A stretch of DNA of 64,000 nucleotides from Paenibacillus sp. FSL R7-0273 (GTDB taxonomy: Bacteria > Bacillota > Bacilli > Paenibacillales > Paenibacillaceae). Both the position numbers and the translations under genes were made by a program. Where the stretch lies: assembly GCF_000758625.1 (NCBI RefSeq), contig NZ_CP009283.1, forward strand, positions 4,165,501 to 4,229,500, written 5' to 3'. The notes beneath the pieces are model-generated. The model did no database searches. It worked only from the letters and a program-made list of their open reading frames with translations, and was not told the DNA's origin. This document shows, piece by piece, positions 61,735 to 64,000 of the stretch (position 1 is the stretch's first letter; each line of letters opens with the position of its first letter).

Positions 61735-61818
61735 AGTTTTGTGAGCATCTGCTCCATCTAATTTACTTCGGACAAAACTGACTTCGGAAGCATATGCTTA
61801 GTTTTGTGAACATCTGCT
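61735..61818. repeat. Repeats in the rhaB-rhaA gap
   Basis: AGTTTTGTGAGCATCTGCT (61735-61753) recurs as AGTTTTGTGAACATCTGCT (61800-61818), 18 of 19 identical. Between them ACTTCGGA occurs twice, and AAGCATATGCTT is a perfect palindrome. A CAAAACT in the middle can pair with either AGTTTTG. On the mRNA this forms a leader directly before the rhaA ribosome binding site. Confidence 0.65.
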
Positions 61819-61831
61819 ACATACTTCTTAT

Positions 61832-63304
61832 TTATTGGCTGCCGCCTGCAGAAACTGCATGCAGCGCTTCCCAGCGGGCCAGCAGGGCCTCAAGCTGCGG
61901 AAGCGGGCGCGGCAGGTAAGACTGTATCTTAAAGGACTTGCCAATGATCGTGCGGGCTTCACGGATATCCGCAACTTCTCCGGTATGGATCAGCTGGATG
62001 GCCAGATTGCCGAGCGCTGTCGATTCCGTAGGGCCAGCCAGTACTTCCCGGCCGATTATATCGGCAGTCAGCTGGCACAGCAGCGTGTTGTTCGCACCAC
62101 CGCCGACGATCTGCAGCACCTCTACCGGTCTGCCGGTCAGCTGCTCCAGCTCGCCCAGATAACTGCGGTACGAGAGCGCCAGGCTGTCAAAGATGCAGCG
62201 GGCAAGCTCGCCCGGCGTTTGCGGGACAGGCTGGCCGCTCTCTGCACAGGCAAGGCGGATCTCTTCAATCATGTTGTCCGGATTCAGGAACCGCGGATCG
62301 TTGCACGGAATCAGGCTGCGGTAGCCCTCAGCTTCTGCGGCAAGCTCAGCCAGTTCAGCGAAGCTGTAACGCTCTCCGTCCAGTCTGCGTACCTCCTGGA
62401 TCAGCCAAAGTCCCATAATATTCTTGAGGAAACGGTAGGTTCCAAAAGCGCCCCACTCATTTGTGTAATTCGCCTGCATTGCCGCCTCTGTATTGACCGG
62501 ATGATCCAGCTCAACACCGAGCAGCGACCATGTTCCGCTGCTGATGTAAGCAGCAGTACGGTCATCCTGCACAGGCACGCCTAATACAGCCGAGGCCGTA
62601 TCATGTGTAGCCGCGCAGATAAGCTCGCAGTCCGGCAGATCATACTGCTGCTTCAGGTCATCCCTGAGGCTGCCGAGCACTTCGCCGGGCTCAGTAAGCG
62701 GAGCAAACTGCTCTCTCTTAAGATGCAGCAAGGACAGCAAGTCTGCATCATACTCACGATCAGCGAGATTGAGCAGCTGTGTTGTCGAAGCATTTGTAAC
62801 TTCGTTAATCTTCCGGCCGGATAATCTATAGTAGAGATAATCCGGAACAAGCAGAATCTGGTCCGCTGCAGCCAGCTCTGTAGCGTCATGGGCGTACAGC
62901 TGATATAACGTATTAAAGGTTAACTGCTGAATCCCGGTCTTGGCATACACCTGTTCCGGCGAAATCAGCTTGGCTACTTCCTCCATTACACCGTCAGTAC
63001 GGCGGTCACGGTAGGCATATACCTCCTGCAGCCGGTTGCCCTCAGCATCCAGCAGTACATAATCCACAGCCCAGGTATCAATACCCAGGGTACATTTGGT
63101 AATGCCGGCTGCCTTGGCCTTCTGCAGGCCGCGCAGAATTTCCTCAAACAAGTAATCAATATCCCAGAAGCAGGAACCGTCCCGTTCGGTAAAACCGTTG
63201 CTGAAACGGTGAATTTCCTCCAGCGAGAGAATTCCGTCTGCAATGGTGCCGAGCACAAGCCGCCCGCTGGAGGCGCCGATATCGACGGCGATATGATAGT
63301 TCAT
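61832..63304 (-). CDS. rhaB: Rhamnulokinase
   Basis: RhaB phosphorylates L-rhamnulose at O1. The FGGY kinase fold shows the phosphate loop DIGASSGRLVLG, the catalytic stretch LGIDTWAVDYVLLD, SSGTWSLLGVEL and the ATP-binding VGGGANNTLLCQLTADI. GAGGAG precedes ATG 63304, so the longer frame from 63319 is not used; the protein has 490 residues. It follows the alcohol dehydrogenase gene by 30 bp. Confidence 0.95.
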   Translation of the reverse strand: MNYHIAVDIGASSGRLVLGTIADGILSLEEIHRFSNGFTERDGSCFWDIDYLFEEILRGLQKAKAAGITKCTLGIDTWAVDYVLLDAEGNRLQEVYAYRDRRTDGVMEEVAKLISPEQVYAKTGIQQLTFNTLYQLYAHDATELAAADQILLVPDYLYYRLSGRKINEVTNASTTQLLNLADREYDADLLSLLHLKREQFAPLTEPGEVLGSLRDDLKQQYDLPDCELICAATHDTASAVLGVPVQDDRTAAYISSGTWSLLGVELDHPVNTEAAMQANYTNEWGAFGTYRFLKNIMGLWLIQEVRRLDGERYSFAELAELAAEAEGYRSLIPCNDPRFLNPDNMIEEIRLACAESGQPVPQTPGELARCIFDSLALSYRSYLGELEQLTGRPVEVLQIVGGGANNTLLCQLTADIIGREVLAGPTESTALGNLAIQLIHTGEVADIREARTIIGKSFKIQSYLPRPLPQLEALLARWEALHAVSAGGSQ

Positions 63305-63334
63305 AGGGAATCTCCTCATCTAAAAAATAATAAT

Positions 63335-64000
63335 CTAGAGAATTTTACGGAACAGCGCGATAACTTCTTCTTTGGTCGGAATGAACGGATTGCCAGGTGC
63401 ACAGGCGTCCTTCATGGCATTTTCAGCCAGCAGATCAAGATCCACTTCGTCAACGCCGAGCTCAGACAGCTTTGCCGGAATACCGACTTCCTTGGACAGC
63501 TCCTTAATCGACTCAATAACGAAGTCTGCACATTCTTTATCGGATTTGCCTTCTACCTGAAGGCCGATTGCCTTAGCGATAGCCCGGAATTTCTCAGGTA
63601 CATATTTGGCATTCTCTTCTTCTACATAAGGGAGCAGCATCGCGTTACACACGCCGTGCGGCAGATCATATACACCGCCGAGCTGATGCGCCATTGCATG
63701 CACATAACCGAGTCCGGCATTGTTGAACGCCAGTCCGCCCAGGAAAATCGCATAAACCATCTGTTCACGTGCTTCAATATCATGGCCGTTCTTTACCGTT
63801 TTTGCCAGGTTGCCGAAGATCAGCTCAACAGCCGCCAGTGCAGTAGCATCCGTGACAGGATAAGCGCCCGGAGTTACCAGTGCTTCAATCGCATGAGTCA
63901 ATGCATCCATACCGGTTGCGGCAGTCAGTGCAGCAGGCTTGTCGACCATCAGCTCAGGGTCATTAACGGAAATGGTGGCGATGCTGTTCTTATCGACCAT
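63335..64000 (-). CDS. Iron-containing alcohol dehydrogenase, FucO-like (5' end beyond window)
   Basis: The last 222 codons of a group III alcohol dehydrogenase are present; the frame stays open at the window edge. Seen are ALTAATGMDALTHAIEAL, the metal ligands in GLGYVHAMAHQLGGVYDLPHGVCNAMLLP and the end APGNPFIPTKEEVIALFRKIL. Next to rhaB-rhaA-rhaD it most likely reduces L-lactaldehyde, the RhaD product, to 1,2-propanediol, as FucO does. The N-terminal NAD-binding half lies outside the window. Confidence 0.88.
   Translation of the reverse strand: MVDKNSIATISVNDPELMVDKPAALTAATGMDALTHAIEALVTPGAYPVTDATALAAVELIFGNLAKTVKNGHDIEAREQMVYAIFLGGLAFNNAGLGYVHAMAHQLGGVYDLPHGVCNAMLLPYVEEENAKYVPEKFRAIAKAIGLQVEGKSDKECADFVIESIKELSKEVGIPAKLSELGVDEVDLDLLAENAMKDACAPGNPFIPTKEEVIALFRKIL

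Overview
The window looks like a chromosomal segment of a spore-forming member of the Bacillota, most likely Paenibacillus or a close relative. The basis is the mix of families: CotE spore coat protein, RicA/YmcA, a bacillithiol disulfide reductase, DUF3939, DUF441, a BmrCD-type exporter and Gram-positive ribosome binding sites (AGGAGG with many GTG/TTG starts). Base composition is moderately GC-rich in genes and AT-rich between them. No tRNA, rRNA, CRISPR array, transposase or prophage gene was seen.

Backbone. Two blocks on the minus strand match the conserved Bacillus order miaB-ymcA-cotE-mutS-mutL-miaA: miaB-ricA at 52.2-54.3 kb, and cotE-mutS-mutL-(RsmJ-like methyltransferase)-miaA at 0-10.7 kb. 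About 41 kb of accessory and metabolic genes lies between them.

Region by region. 0-10.7 kb: tRNA modification and mismatch repair, with a GNAT enzyme, an amidoligase and cotE; two intergenic gaps hold copies of an unusual 187-bp element made of four palindromic 23-bp units. 10.9-18.8 kb: HD-GYP protein, ArAE/DUF939 membrane protein, an SsuABC/NMT1-type importer and a GH13 lipoprotein amylase. 18.8-31.3 kb: small genes, azoreductase, a second-type RsgA GTPase behind a structured leader, HAD phosphatase, ArsR/DUF2087 regulator, bacillithiol reductase, MerR regulator, an ABC exporter, an LRR protein and a HesB-like protein. 31.4-35.8 kb: a drug exporter pair (BmrC/BmrD type) behind a 30-codon leader peptide and a terminator, as in ribosome-mediated attenuation. 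35.8-43.7 kb: YcaQ-like glycosylase, HEPN-like protein, ABC pair, copper-storage bundle, CobW GTPase, GNAT-YczE pair and MoaB. 43.9-49 kb: a two-gene fused 2-oxoacid:ferredoxin oxidoreductase and a secreted GH8 glycosidase that seems to start at ATT. 49.2-52 kb: an NAD salvage operon (Nudix/NrtR-like, pncA, pncB). 54.7-58.8 kb: a degenerate alpha/beta-hydrolase fused to a BTAD regulator, facing a ketosynthase that lacks one catalytic His, then an Old Yellow Enzyme. 58.9-64 kb: a 51-bp tandem repeat array and a rhamnose operon (lactaldehyde-reductase-like ADH, rhaB, rhaA, rhaD) cut by the window edge.

Limits: product names come from recognised motifs and family memory; no database search was possible. 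Start codons were chosen from visible ribosome binding sites and often differ from the longest open frame.
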